Assembly: GCF_014652555.1 (NCBI RefSeq)
Contig: NZ_BMZA01000008.1
Coordinates: forward strand, 62,001-126,000
Length of the DNA: 64,000 bases
From: Novosphingobium colocasiae
GTDB lineage: Bacteria; Pseudomonadota; Alphaproteobacteria; Sphingomonadales; Sphingomonadaceae
Direction of reading: 5' to 3'
Shown: one piece after another, positions 25,779-35,008 of the stretch
Layout of the letters: each line of letters opens with the position of its first letter
How positions within the stretch are numbered: the first letter of the stretch is position 1
Position numbers and translations under genes: made by a program
The notes under the pieces: generated by a model
Told to the model about the DNA's origin: nothing
The model's input: the letters and a program-made list of their open reading frames with translations, nothing else
Database searches by the model: none

Positions 25779-25810
25779 GAAAAGGGAGGAACCTTGCGGC
25801 TCCCCCCTTC
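25779..25810 (-). terminator. Probable terminator of the TonB receptor gene
   Basis: On the minus strand GGGGGGAGCC-GCAA-GGTTCCTCCC forms a stem of about 10 bp with one G-T pair and small mismatches, followed by TTTT. It lies 40 bp after the receptor stop. The remaining sequence between 25707 and 25849 shows no gene. Confidence 0.6.
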
Positions 25811-25849
25811 CCCTCCTCTCCCACTCTTCCGGTGGTTGGGCTCTTGAAC

Positions 25850-28585
25850 TCAGAAGGTGTAGCGGGCTGCCACGCCATAAGTGCGCGGCTGGTTGGGGTA
25901 GCCGCTGATCGAACCGGGCTGGGCCGGGCTGTCGAAAATCTGCAGGATCGTGCGATCGTTCAGCAGGTTGCGTCCCCACACCGTCAGCGCCAGCCCGTTG
26001 CTGAGCTGGTATGTCAGCGAGGCATTAAGGTCGTTGATGTCCTGTTTGAATTCCTGCGCGGCGGCCAGGGCGTCGGCGATGCTCGAAGGGGTGGGGTTGC
26101 CCGCGGTGTCGCGCACCAGCAGCCCCGGCAGCCCCTCGACCAGGCGGAACGGCGCTTCGTAATGAAAATCGACATGGGCGATCAGCTTGTCACCGCCCAC
26201 CGGCTGCACGAAATCCGCCCCCCAGGTGACCGATAGCGGCGAGATGCCGGCAGGTGTGCTACCCGAAAGATCGCCGAACGCCGAAAGCTTGAAGCTGTCG
26301 TACTTGGGATCGAGATAGGTGACCGCCATCGACAGGGTCAGCGGATCGATCGGCCGGGCGGTGCCTTCGAACTCGATCCCGAACGAGGATTGCTTGCCGG
26401 CATTGGCGAGGAAGAAGCCGGAGCCGGTAAAGATGTTCGACTGGAAGTTCTTGATGACCTGCTTGAACACCGCGAGGTTGAGCCGCACCAGTCCCCAATC
26501 GGCCTTGATCCCCGCTTCGTAGGCAGTGGCCGTTTCGGCATTGGCGAAGCGGCTCCCCGGCATCAGGTTAGTGACCGCCAGCCCCTGCGCGCGCAGTTCC
26601 GCCAGATCGGCCGGCGTCGGCAGGCTGTTGCGCGACAGGTTGACCGAGGCCGCCTTGTACCCCGTCGCGTAGCTGGCGTAGAGGTTCACCTTGTCGGTCA
26701 GATCATAGGCGACGCGGGCGGTGTAGCTGAAATGGCCGTCGCTGACCTTGCCCGGCTCTACCGGGTTGGGCACGTTCTGGAACGGCGGGAAATACTGCAG
26801 CGGCTGCAGCGCCAGCAGTCCGTTCACCGCCGGGTTGGCCTTGTTAGCATCGGCGAACGCGCCCACTCCGGCGCTGACCTGCCCGAACGCGACCGGATTG
26901 GCTCCGGCGAACGCGCCGATCTCCGCAGCGGTGGCCGGCCGGCCCAGCGCGAGGATCGAGCCGACCTGCGTGGCAAGCCCCTGCTGGAAAATCGCCGTGC
27001 GCCCGTCGGCCACCAGATCGATCCCGGCGAAGGTATCGTTCGAACTGACGGCAGTGGCAAAGCGCTTGGAATCGTGCGTGTAGTTGACCCCGCCGGTCAC
27101 CTTGAGGCCCGGTGCCACCTCGAAATCGAGCTGGCTGAACACCGACCATGCGGTGTTCTTCAGGCGATAGGCTTCGGTCATCCCGGTGCCCGATTCAAAG
27201 AAATCGCCGACGTACTTGGCCGGGCTGCCTTCGAGCGATCCCAGGATCAGTTCAAGGTCGTTGGCGTCGCCATGCCCGATATTGCGCACCGGACCGCCCG
27301 ACGCCGCGGTCAGGCTCTGCACCACCAGATCGGCATAGCCGCGCGCCTGCGTGCCCCAGGACACTTCGTTCGCCTGATCGATCTTCTCGCGGAAGAAATA
27401 TCCGCCGATCAGCCCGTGCAGCTTTTCGCCCACATCGAAGTTGGCGCGCAGTTCCTGCGTGAAGGTCTTGATCCGCAGGTCCTGCCAATTGCGGCCCAGC
27501 AGATCGGCGCTGGAGAAATCGGAATCCTGGTCGGTCACCGCATCGGTGCGGCGATAGGCGGTGATCGAGGTCAGTTGGACATCGCCCAGATCATAATCGA
27601 CCTGGCCCGAAAAGCCCCAGTTCTTGATCTTGTTCGAACTTTCGAAGTTGTAATGGGCGATGTTGTCGAACGCCTGATCGGGCGTGTTCACCGCGCCGCC
27701 CAGCGCGAAGATCGCGGCGGTGGGCACCGCCGCGCGCAGGTTGACAGCGGCGCAGCAGTTCTCGTCGATCTTGCCGTAATCGCCGATCAGCCGGACCGAG
27801 AGATCGTCGTGGTTGTCAAACAGCAACTGGCCGCGCGTGAACCAGCGGTCGCGTTCGTTGGTACGCTGGCCGGTGTTGAGATCGCGGACGATGCCGTCGC
27901 GCTTGTTGACGCCGCCGGCCAGGCTGGCGGCAATCGTATCGCTGATCGGCCCGGTCACCTGACCTTTGACGACCATGGCGTCATGGTTGCCGTAGCTCGC
28001 CTCGAAATTGCCGCCCAGTTCGAAACGCGGCTTTTGCGTCACGATCGAAATGACGCCGGCCGATGCGTTCTTGCCGAACAGCGTGGACTGCGGGCCGTGC
28101 AGCACCTCGATCCGTTCGACGTCGGGAAAATCCGCGATCATCGAGGCAGAGCGCGAACGATAGACGCCATCGACGAACAGGCCGACCGACGGTTCGATCC
28201 CGGCGTTGTTCGCGCCGTTGCCGAACCCGCGAATATAGAAATTGGTGTTGGCGCTGGATTGCAACTGGTTGACGCGCAACGACGGCACCAGCGATTGCAG
28301 GTCCCGCAGGTCACGGATCTGCGCGCGCTCGATCATGGCCTGGCTCGTCACGCTGACGGCGACCGGCACCTGTTGCAAGGTCTGCTCGCGCTTGAGCGCG
28401 GTCACCACGATCACGTCCGTGCCGGCATCCTCCGCCGCCGCATCTGCCGCCCGCTCCTGCGCCAGCGCCGCGCCGCTGCCGAGCATGCCGATCGCACCGG
28501 CTCCCGCCAGCAGCGCCAGCCGGCGCAGAGCCCGCGCACGCACGGTCGTGTTGGAAAAGCGATCCCGCTGGTTATGCTTGCGCAT
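25850..28585 (-). CDS. TonB-dependent receptor
   Basis: 911 aa outer-membrane receptor. Signal region LALLAGAGAIGMLGSGAALA, then TonB box-like DVIVVTALKRE. The plug domain covers about residues 60-190 (PVAVSVTSQAMI, NFYIRGFGNGANNAGIEPSVG, VDGVYRSR, RIEVLHGPQSTLFGKN). A 22-strand barrel ends GVAARYTF with the terminal aromatic residue. The plug resembles receptors for plant or sugar-derived or steroid-like substrates annotated across sphingomonads; substrate unknown. It faces typA across 272 bp. Confidence 0.95.
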   Translation of the reverse strand: MRKHNQRDRFSNTTVRARALRRLALLAGAGAIGMLGSGAALAQERAADAAAEDAGTDVIVVTALKREQTLQQVPVAVSVTSQAMIERAQIRDLRDLQSLVPSLRVNQLQSSANTNFYIRGFGNGANNAGIEPSVGLFVDGVYRSRSASMIADFPDVERIEVLHGPQSTLFGKNASAGVISIVTQKPRFELGGNFEASYGNHDAMVVKGQVTGPISDTIAASLAGGVNKRDGIVRDLNTGQRTNERDRWFTRGQLLFDNHDDLSVRLIGDYGKIDENCCAAVNLRAAVPTAAIFALGGAVNTPDQAFDNIAHYNFESSNKIKNWGFSGQVDYDLGDVQLTSITAYRRTDAVTDQDSDFSSADLLGRNWQDLRIKTFTQELRANFDVGEKLHGLIGGYFFREKIDQANEVSWGTQARGYADLVVQSLTAASGGPVRNIGHGDANDLELILGSLEGSPAKYVGDFFESGTGMTEAYRLKNTAWSVFSQLDFEVAPGLKVTGGVNYTHDSKRFATAVSSNDTFAGIDLVADGRTAIFQQGLATQVGSILALGRPATAAEIGAFAGANPVAFGQVSAGVGAFADANKANPAVNGLLALQPLQYFPPFQNVPNPVEPGKVSDGHFSYTARVAYDLTDKVNLYASYATGYKAASVNLSRNSLPTPADLAELRAQGLAVTNLMPGSRFANAETATAYEAGIKADWGLVRLNLAVFKQVIKNFQSNIFTGSGFFLANAGKQSSFGIEFEGTARPIDPLTLSMAVTYLDPKYDSFKLSAFGDLSGSTPAGISPLSVTWGADFVQPVGGDKLIAHVDFHYEAPFRLVEGLPGLLVRDTAGNPTPSSIADALAAAQEFKQDINDLNASLTYQLSNGLALTVWGRNLLNDRTILQIFDSPAQPGSISGYPNQPRTYGVAARYTF

Positions 28586-28687
28586 CCCCTTGCCTCCTGC
28601 CGACGGCCGCCCCGTGTTGACCCGGGTGGTCCGTCTGTTGATTTTCTGCCGCCTGCATAGAAAGTTCCCCGGCTACATACAATCGAT

Positions 28688-28744
28688 GCCAGTATTCTGG
28701 CTGTCGACAACTGACGCCGCGCGACTATTTGGCCACACTGTGGC
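28688..28744. promoter_or_regulatory. Two inverted repeats in the receptor-typA divergent region
   Basis: GCCAG-TATT-CTGGC (28688-28701) and GCCACA-C-TGTGGC (28732-28744) lie 31 bases apart in the 272-bp space between the TonB receptor (minus) and typA (plus). Spacing and symmetry fit operator sites of a dimeric regulator. No regulator gene adjoins, and no riboswitch pattern was seen in this space. Confidence 0.4.
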
Positions 28745-28857
28745 ACATACGCAAAAACGCCGCCGCGCTTGCCGGAATCGCCCGCGTCAGGTAAGGGCGC
28801 GCCAATTTTGCGATGCAGCATGGATCGCGAACCATCCCTTTTATTGAAAGTCATCCG

Positions 28858-30690
28858 ATGTCCGCCCCGCTTCCCCTGCGCAATATCGCCATCATTGCGC
28901 ACGTCGATCACGGCAAGACCACGCTCGTCGATCAGTTGTTCCGCCAGTCCGGCACCTTCCGCGACAACCAGCGCGTGGAAGAACGTGCGATGGATTCCAA
29001 CGACCTCGAAAAGGAACGCGGGATCACCATTCTGGCGAAGCCGACGTCGATCGAATGGAACGGCTATCGCATCAACATCGTCGATACGCCCGGCCACGCG
29101 GACTTCGGCGCGGAAGTGGAACGCATCCTGTCGATGGTCGACGGGGTCATCCTGCTGGTCGACAGCTCGGAAGGCGCGATGCCGCAGACCAAGTTCGTCA
29201 CCAGCAAGGCGCTGGGCCTTGGCCTGCGTCCGATCGTGGTCGTCAACAAGATCGACCGTCCCGACGGCCGCCACGCCGAAGTGCTGGACGAGGTGTTCGA
29301 CCTGTTCGTGAGCCTTGACGCCAATGACGATCAGCTCGATTTCCCGACGCTCTACGCCTCCGGCCGCAATGGCTATGCCAGCGAGGACCCGGACGCGCGG
29401 TCAGGCACCCTCACCCCGCTGTTCGAGAAGATCATCGAACACGTTCCCGCGCCCGAGGCCGATGTCGATGGACCGTTCAAGTTCCTGGTCACGCTGCTCG
29501 ACCGCGACAACTTCCTTGGCCGCATCCTGACCGGCAAGGTCCAGTCGGGCACCGTCAAGGTCAACGATCCGATCCGTGCGCTCGACAATGACGGCAAGAT
29601 CGTCGAAGTCGGCCGTGCCTCCAAGCTGCTGGCGTTCCACGGGCTCGATCGCATTCCGGTCGATGAAGCCAAGGCGGGCGACATCATCTCGATCGCCGGT
29701 CTGACCGCCGCCACCGTTTCCAACACCATCGCCGACACCACGGTGACCGAGCCGCTGCACGCGCAGCCGATCGATCCCCCGACGCTGTCGATGCGCTTTG
29801 CCGTGAACGATTCGCCTATGGCGGGCCGCGAAGGCAGCAAGGTCACCAGCCGCATGATCCGCGACCGCCTGGCGCGCGAAGCGGAATCGAACGTCGCCAT
29901 TCGCGTCACCGAAAGCGCCGACAAGGACAGCTTCGAAGTGGCCGGGCGCGGCGAACTGCAGCTCGGCGTCGTCATCGAGACGATGCGCCGCGAAGGTTTC
30001 GAGCTGGGGATCAGCCGCCCGCGCGTGCTGTTCCTCGAAGACGAGGACGGCAAGACCACCGAGCCTTACGAAACCGTCGTCATCGATGTGGATGATGAGT
30101 ATTCGGGCACCGTCGTCGAGAAGATGGCGATCCGCAAGGGCGAGATGACCGACATGCGCCCCTCGGGCGGCGGCAAGACCCGCATCACCTTCTCGGCCCC
30201 GTCGCGCGGCCTGATCGGCTACCACGGCGAATTCCTGTCCGACACGCGCGGCACCGGAATCATGAACCGGCTGTTCGAGAAGTACGGCCCCTACAAGGGC
30301 AAGATCGAAGGCCGCAAGAACGGCGTGCTGATCTCTAACGGCGCGGGCGAGGCAGTGGCCTATGCGCTTGGCCCGCTCGAAGAGCGCGGCGTGCTGTTCG
30401 TGGGCGCCGGCGAGCCGCTCTACGAGGGCATGATCATCGGCGAGAATGCCAAGCCCGACGATCTCGAAGTCAACCCGATGAAGTCCAAGCAGCTCACGAA
30501 CTTCCGTTCGACCGGCAAGGACGACGCCATCCGCCTCACCCCGCCGCGCGTGATGACGCTGGAACAGGCCATCGCCTATATCGACGACGACGAGATGGTG
30601 GAAGTCACCCCCAAGTCGATCCGCATCCGCAAGGCCCTGCTTGATCCGCACGAACGCAAGAAGGCGAGTCGGAAGAAGGAAAACGCCTGA
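28858..30690 (+). CDS. typA: Translational GTPase TypA/BipA
   Basis: 610 aa. G domain: G1 AHVDHGKTTLVD, G2 ERGITILAK, G3 VDTPGHADFG, G4 VVNKIDRPDGR. Then EF-G-like domains II, III and V and the TypA-specific C-terminus (ending RKALLDPHERKKASRKK). BipA binds 70S ribosomes and supports ribosome assembly and stress adaptation. The ATG at 28858 (MSAPLPLRNIAIIAHVDHG) matches the family start better than the ATG at 28813. Confidence 0.97.
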   Translation: MSAPLPLRNIAIIAHVDHGKTTLVDQLFRQSGTFRDNQRVEERAMDSNDLEKERGITILAKPTSIEWNGYRINIVDTPGHADFGAEVERILSMVDGVILLVDSSEGAMPQTKFVTSKALGLGLRPIVVVNKIDRPDGRHAEVLDEVFDLFVSLDANDDQLDFPTLYASGRNGYASEDPDARSGTLTPLFEKIIEHVPAPEADVDGPFKFLVTLLDRDNFLGRILTGKVQSGTVKVNDPIRALDNDGKIVEVGRASKLLAFHGLDRIPVDEAKAGDIISIAGLTAATVSNTIADTTVTEPLHAQPIDPPTLSMRFAVNDSPMAGREGSKVTSRMIRDRLAREAESNVAIRVTESADKDSFEVAGRGELQLGVVIETMRREGFELGISRPRVLFLEDEDGKTTEPYETVVIDVDDEYSGTVVEKMAIRKGEMTDMRPSGGGKTRITFSAPSRGLIGYHGEFLSDTRGTGIMNRLFEKYGPYKGKIEGRKNGVLISNGAGEAVAYALGPLEERGVLFVGAGEPLYEGMIIGENAKPDDLEVNPMKSKQLTNFRSTGKDDAIRLTPPRVMTLEQAIAYIDDDEMVEVTPKSIRIRKALLDPHERKKASRKKENA

Positions 30691-30710
30691 CCGCAGTCGG
30701 TTGGCGAAAA

Positions 30711-30745
30711 AAGGGCGGCACCCCGGCAGGGATGCCGCCCTTTTT
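30711..30745 (+). terminator. Rho-independent terminator after typA
   Basis: AAGGGCGGCA-N14-TGCCGCCCTT, a 10-bp perfect stem (30711-30720 and 30734-30743 approximately), followed by TTTTT. It lies 20 bp after the typA stop, between convergent genes, and may serve both. Confidence 0.85.
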
Positions 30746-30773
30746 GCGTTTAGGGTCAGGACCCTGGCCGGCC

Positions 30774-31631
30774 TTAGAACTGGAAGCCGAGCGTTGCCCG
30801 AACCGAATGATAGTCGAACCGGTTGTTGCTGCCCTTGAGACGGGTCGAGCCGGAGTCGAGGAGGAACGGGTTTGTTGCCGGGGCCGTTCCCTGCGTCACG
30901 AGAACCCTGTAGTTCTTGTCGTTATAGCGGTTGTAGAGATATTCCATGCCCAGGCTGACCGAATCGGTCAGCATGATCTCGGCACCGCCACCTGCCTGCC
31001 AACCCCAGACGCCCTTCTTGTCTCCTTGCGGAGTGAAATCGTTGGCCATGTTGGTGGTCGCGAAATCGTGGTCGATCCGGGCGTAGCTGCCGCCGCCGGT
31101 CACGTAGAACAGAGCGCCGCCGTTAGGCGTGTAGCCCGCACGCAGACGCGCTGATGCCGAATAGTCCATCTTGCGCTGGACGGTGTAGCTTGCAGGCGTG
31201 GTGCTGAAGCCGCTGGTTGCGTCGCGCGCGCCGCCTTTGGTGCCTTCGATCAACCCGCCAAACACGAAGTTGCCCATGCGCCGGTCATAGCCGATGCGGG
31301 CACCGTACTCCGCCTTGTCCTTGTCGGCGCGGCAACCCGCTGCAGGCGTGGCACCGTTTGCCGCGCCGTTGCAGAACCCGGGGCCGAACGCATCCACATC
31401 GGCGATAGTGGTGACCTGATCATCGTATTTGCCATCATTGGTCGTGTCAAAAACAAGGGTGTCGTCGCGATCACCCGCGTTCATCTGCAATCCGCCGAAA
31501 ATCTGGACATAGGGGCCATCGAAATGCGTGGCGCGACCTCCATCCATTTCTTGGGCAGAAGCAGTGGTACCCGAGAATGCCAGCGCCATTGCTATGGCAA
31601 CGCCGGACACGGGGGCAGAAATACGTCGCAT
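30774..31631 (-). CDS. Outer-membrane beta-barrel protein
   Basis: 285 aa. AAGGAG lies 6 bases before the ATG at 31631. Signal peptide (AIAMALAFSGTTASA|QE). Then alternating amphipathic strands typical of an eight-stranded OmpA/Omp25-like barrel: GPYVQIFGGLQM, AEYGARIGYDRRMGNFVFGGLIEG, ASARLRAGYTP, LFYVTGGGSYARI, WGWQAGGGAEIML, VSLGMEYLYNRY, and the closing strand VRATLGFQF with terminal Phe. Function unknown; such proteins are often abundant surface structural proteins. Confidence 0.88.
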   Translation of the reverse strand: MRRISAPVSGVAIAMALAFSGTTASAQEMDGGRATHFDGPYVQIFGGLQMNAGDRDDTLVFDTTNDGKYDDQVTTIADVDAFGPGFCNGAANGATPAAGCRADKDKAEYGARIGYDRRMGNFVFGGLIEGTKGGARDATSGFSTTPASYTVQRKMDYSASARLRAGYTPNGGALFYVTGGGSYARIDHDFATTNMANDFTPQGDKKGVWGWQAGGGAEIMLTDSVSLGMEYLYNRYNDKNYRVLVTQGTAPATNPFLLDSGSTRLKGSNNRFDYHSVRATLGFQF

Positions 31632-31908
31632 TAAAATCTCCTTGGGTGGTTCTAGCCGAAGCATGATTTGCCAAAGGCCTGAAACCGCCCAGGCGTTGCC
31701 GCCGCGCGTAAAGAATTGTGGGGTGTTGCCTATCCGCCACTCCAGCGACGGCTTCCCGACTCATTCTCGCGGTTCACAAAAGTTCACCGAAACATGAACG
31801 AATCCTGCAAACCCGCTTCCGTCCGCGTTCAGTGTCGTGGCGGTAGACAGGCTTTAACGGGACAGGAACGCCGGATCGTCCGGCAGCAGTCCCCTCGGAG
31901 TTTGAGCC

Positions 31909-32256
31909 ATGAAGTTCATCACCAAGGCCACCCTGGGCACCGCCCTTGCCGCTTCGGCCCTCGCCTCGGCGAGCCCGGCGATGGCACGTGACTATTACGG
32001 CCGTCGCGACAACGACAATACCGCCGCCGTTGCCATCGGCGCAGGTGTCGTCGGCCTCGCCCTCGGCGCGATCATCGCTTCGTCGAACGACCACGACAAC
32101 GATCGCTACTACGAACGGCGCGGCTATTCCAACGACTGGCGCTATCGCGACGGTTACTACTGGGATCGCGACGGCCGCCGTTACAACCGTGACGACTACA
32201 ACCGCTATCGCGGCGATCGCCATCACCGCGACTATGACCGAGAATGGAGGCGCTAA
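31909..32256 (+). CDS. Small secreted Tyr/Arg/Asp-rich protein with glycine-zipper helix (paralogue 1)
   Basis: 115 aa; no named family recognised. Signal peptide (GTALAASALASASPAMA), a short spacer, then a glycine-rich hydrophobic helix (AVAIGAGVVGLALGAIIAS, about residues 40-58). The C-terminal half is almost only Asp, Arg, Tyr, Asn, Gly and His (DRYYERRGYSNDWRYRDGYY). The Gly zipper followed by a polar aromatic tail suggests an envelope protein whose tail may bind polymers or metals. It is a paralogue of 32519..33022 downstream. GGAG lies before the ATG. Confidence 0.72.
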   Translation: MKFITKATLGTALAASALASASPAMARDYYGRRDNDNTAAVAIGAGVVGLALGAIIASSNDHDNDRYYERRGYSNDWRYRDGYYWDRDGRRYNRDDYNRYRGDRHHRDYDREWRR

Positions 32257-32311
32257 GCCGCCCTCCCCGCACTTGATGCATCAGCGACTGCTGCCTCCTC
32301 GGCGGTCGCCG

Positions 32312-32348
32312 GACGCCCGGCCCTTCCCCTGAAGGCCGGGCGTCTTCC
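32312..32348 (+). terminator. Hairpin terminator between the paralogous secreted genes
   Basis: GACGCCCGGCC (32312-32322) and GGCCGGGCGTC (32334-32344) form a perfect 11-bp stem with an 11-base loop, then TTCCGTTG. The T run is weak, but the stem is very stable, so it probably separates transcripts of the two paralogues. The rest of 32257-32518 shows no other gene. Confidence 0.6.
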
Positions 32349-32518
32349 GTTGCATATCCCGCCCTCCATCGACCGGCTGCCCCTCAGTGGCGACGGACTG
32401 ACATTACGCTGTCGATACAATTCACGACGAGTTCACGGCCACTCTACGAAAGTGGACATCAAGGTGCCGGCCCCGCTCCGCCGTCAGCAGCAGGCCCTTC
32501 AGCAAGGAGTGACGCTTA

Positions 32519-33022
32519 ATGAAAAAGTTTCTGACTCGCCTGGGCCTGGGCACCGTGCTGGCGGCGACAGCACTGACGGTCGCCGTGCCTTCAGCATCGG
32601 CTCGTGGTTACAATGATAGCGGTGACGATGTGGCAATCGCCGTCGGCGCGGGCATCCTCGGCCTTGCCGTGGGTGCCGCCATCGCTGATCGGGATGACGA
32701 TCGCTATTACGACCGGGGCTATTACGGCCACCGTCGCTACGTTACCGTCCGCGATCGGCCAGGCTATTACTACTATTACGCGGGCCGGCCGAACCGCTAC
32801 TACCGCGACCGCTACTACGACCGGTATTACGCTCCCTACTATCGCGAGCGGTGGGGCCGTAGTGGCAACTGGGGCCGCGGTTACTATGACCGCAACCGCT
32901 GGGACGATCGCCGCGATCGCTGGGACCGCCGTCATGACCGCCGCCATGATCGCTGGGATCGCCGCGACGACCGCTGGCACGACCGACACGACCATGACGA
33001 CCGCCGCTGGCGGAACCGCTGA
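32519..33022 (+). CDS. Secreted Tyr/Arg/Asp-rich protein with glycine-zipper helix (paralogue 2)
   Basis: 167 aa. AAGGAG precedes the ATG. Same plan as 31909..32256: signal peptide (LAATALTVAVPSASA), glycine-zipper helix (VAIAVGAGILGLAVGAAIAD, about 39-58), then a longer tail. The tail first is Tyr/Arg-rich (YYYYYAGRPNRYYRDRYYDRYY), then a charged repeat zone of DRRxDRWDRR units (about residues 125-167) with His. The repeats differ only by small substitutions, as after recent slippage. Function unknown. Confidence 0.72.
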   Translation: MKKFLTRLGLGTVLAATALTVAVPSASARGYNDSGDDVAIAVGAGILGLAVGAAIADRDDDRYYDRGYYGHRRYVTVRDRPGYYYYYAGRPNRYYRDRYYDRYYAPYYRERWGRSGNWGRGYYDRNRWDDRRDRWDRRHDRRHDRWDRRDDRWHDRHDHDDRRWRNR

Positions 33023-33158
33023 TTTGGGCTGAGCGGATGCGTCGCTGGGGCCAGCGCTCAAGGGCCGCTGACCCCAGCTTCGTCATGCCCGCGTGTGTGG
33101 ACTGCTGTCCGGAATAGTCGTGCGCGACAAGCGCGAATGCCGAAGGTGTCGAGTGTCG

Positions 33159-33773
33159 CTAACCCCGGCTCAGCAGGAACACCGCATGTTCCGCCCGCCA
33201 GTTGGCCGCCGCCGCAGAGCGCTCGCCGCCACCTTCGCCGAGGAACCACGCGCCTTCCACAGTGATGCCGCGCTGTTTCACCAGTTCGCGAAAGTCGTTC
33301 ACCGTCAGGTGGTGTATGTTGGGCGTTTCGTACCACGCCACCGGCAGCAGCTTCGTCACCGGCATGCGCCCGTTCCACAAGAGCGAGGTGCGCACTTTCC
33401 AGTGGGCGAAGTTGGGAAAGCTGACGAAGGCCTTGCGGCCGATGCGCAGCAGGTCTTCCAGCACTTTATCCGGCCGCTTGGTGGTTTGCAGCGTCTGCGA
33501 AAGGATGGCGTAATCGACCGATCCATCGGGATAGAACGCGAGGTCCGCGTCGGCGTCGCCCTGGATCACCGACAGGCCCTTGCCGACGCAGGTCGCGACA
33601 TCGGCCGGGTCCAGTTCCATGCCGCGCGTGGGACAGCCTTTGTCCTGCGCCAGCGCCTGCATCAGCGTGCCGTCGCCGCAGCCGACGTCGAGCACGCTGG
33701 CACCGGGGGCCACGTTGGCGGCGATCACCGCCAGATCGGGGCGCAGCGCGCGGGTGGTGCCCGGCGCGCTCAC
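33159..33773 (-). CDS. metW: Methionine biosynthesis protein MetW (methyltransferase fold)
   Basis: 204 aa. Class I SAM-dependent methyltransferase fold: [16 protein letters not shown] (motif I), [33 protein letters not shown]. The [17 protein letters not shown] segment is specific to MetW. GTG at 33773 overlaps the metX stop (GTGA), with GGAGGG upstream. MetW works with MetX in O-acylhomoserine formation in alphaproteobacteria (family knowledge). It is the second gene of the metX-metW unit. Confidence 0.93.
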   Translation of the reverse strand: MSAPGTTRALRPDLAVIAANVAPGASVLDVGCGDGTLMQALAQDKGCPTRGMELDPADVATCVGKGLSVIQGDADADLAFYPDGSVDYAILSQTLQTTKRPDKVLEDLLRIGRKAFVSFPNFAHWKVRTSLLWNGRMPVTKLLPVAWYETPNIHHLTVNDFRELVKQRGITVEGAWFLGEGGGERSAAAANWRAEHAVFLLSRG

Positions 33774-34876
33774 CCCAGGAACCCTCCGACCACCTTGTCG
33801 AGCGCGGGCACGTCGAGCAGGAAGGAATCGTGGCCGTATGGCGCAGAAAGCTCGACGAAGCTGACCGGCAGACCGGCGGCGTTGAGGGCATGGGCGATCA
33901 GCCGCGATTCGGCGGTGGGATAGAGCCAGTCGGTATCGAAGCTGACCAGACACCAGCGCGCCTTCGATCGGGCGAAGGCATTGGCCAGCAGGCCGCCGTG
34001 CTCTTCCGCCAGGTCGAAATAGTCCATCGCCCGGGTGATGTAGAGGTACGAATTGGCGTCGAACCGGTCGGTGAACGAAATCCCCTGATGGCGCAGGTAG
34101 CTTTCGATCTGGAAATCGGCATCGAAGCCGAAGGTCTTTTCGGCGCGGTTCTGCAAGCGGCGGCCGAACTTGTCGGTCAGCCCCGCCTCGGACAGATACG
34201 TAATGTGCGCCGCCATCCGCGCCACCGACAGGCCCTTTTCCGGGCCCTTGCCATAGGCGTAATATTCGCCCTCGCGCCATTCGGGATCGGCCATGATCGC
34301 CTGCCGGCCCACTTCGTGAAAGGCGATGTTCTGGGCCGAATGGCGCGCCGTCGATGCGATCACCAGCGCCGCACGGGTCCGCTCCGGGAAGTTGGCGGCA
34401 AGGCTCAATGCCTGCATCCCCCCCATCGAGCCGCCGACCACGGCGTGCAACTGCTCGATCCCTAGGGCATCGAGCAGGGCCACGTGGCCGCGCACCATGT
34501 CGCGGATGGTGATGACGGGAAAGCGCATCGCCCAGGGGCAGCCATCCATCGCCAGGCTGGCGGGACCGGTCGATCCCATGCAACTGCCGATGACATTGGC
34601 GCAGATCACGTAATAGCGATCGGTGTCGATCGGCTTGCCGGGGCCGACCATGCGCACCCACCAGCCGGGCTTGCCGGTGCGCGGGTGATCGGTGACGACA
34701 TGCTGATCGCCGGTCAGCGCGTGGCAGATGAAGATCGCGTTGTCGCGCGCGGCGTTCAGCCGGCCATAGGCTTCATACGATATCCGCACGCCGGGCAGCG
34801 ACTGACCGCTGTCCAGCGGCAGCGGGGCAGGCAGGTCGAGCACGGTGCTCACGTCGAGAAGCGGGGCGCTGGCCAT
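33770..34876 (-). CDS. metX: Homoserine O-acetyltransferase
   Basis: 368 aa alpha/beta hydrolase. Acylates homoserine (acetyl or succinyl; the residue deciding this was not resolved) in methionine synthesis. [22 protein letters not shown], the nucleophile elbow [12 protein letters not shown], and the C-terminal His in [11 protein letters not shown] are present; Asp of the triad is near [13 protein letters not shown] is seen 35 bp before the start (34911-34916, minus), a candidate -35 with only a short leader. It diverges from hisC. Confidence 0.95.
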   Translation of the reverse strand: MASAPLLDVSTVLDLPAPLPLDSGQSLPGVRISYEAYGRLNAARDNAIFICHALTGDQHVVTDHPRTGKPGWWVRMVGPGKPIDTDRYYVICANVIGSCMGSTGPASLAMDGCPWAMRFPVITIRDMVRGHVALLDALGIEQLHAVVGGSMGGMQALSLAANFPERTRAALVIASTARHSAQNIAFHEVGRQAIMADPEWREGEYYAYGKGPEKGLSVARMAAHITYLSEAGLTDKFGRRLQNRAEKTFGFDADFQIESYLRHQGISFTDRFDANSYLYITRAMDYFDLAEEHGGLLANAFARSKARWCLVSFDTDWLYPTAESRLIAHALNAAGLPVSFVELSAPYGHDSFLLDVPALDKVVGGFLG

Positions 34877-35008
34877 GGTTTGCTGCCCAAGTGGGGGAGC
34901 GCGGGGGCGCTGTCAATCACGGGGGGACGCCGGGGTGGCGAGCCAACGGGGCGGGGCGCACGGCGGCACTGTCATTCGCCGCGCCGCTGGGCTAAAGGCG
35001 CGCGCGTC

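Noticed and set aside
26390..28660. 756-codon plus-strand open frame opposite the TonB receptor
   Set aside because: Shadow; the minus-strand product has a full plug and barrel.
28586..28857. Possible cobalamin riboswitch before the first TonB receptor
   Set aside because: No B12-box-like element or matching stems; only two simple inverted repeats are seen.
32840..33020. Repeat tail of the secreted protein as a possible CRISPR or tandem repeat array
   Set aside because: The periodicity follows codons for DRRxDRW, with no spacers; it is protein low complexity. No CRISPR array was found anywhere in the window.
34877..35008. Possible SAM-type riboswitch before metX
   Set aside because: The 132-bp space shows no SAM-II or SAM/SAH core. 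The candidate -35 lies so close to the ATG that there is no room for a leader aptamer.
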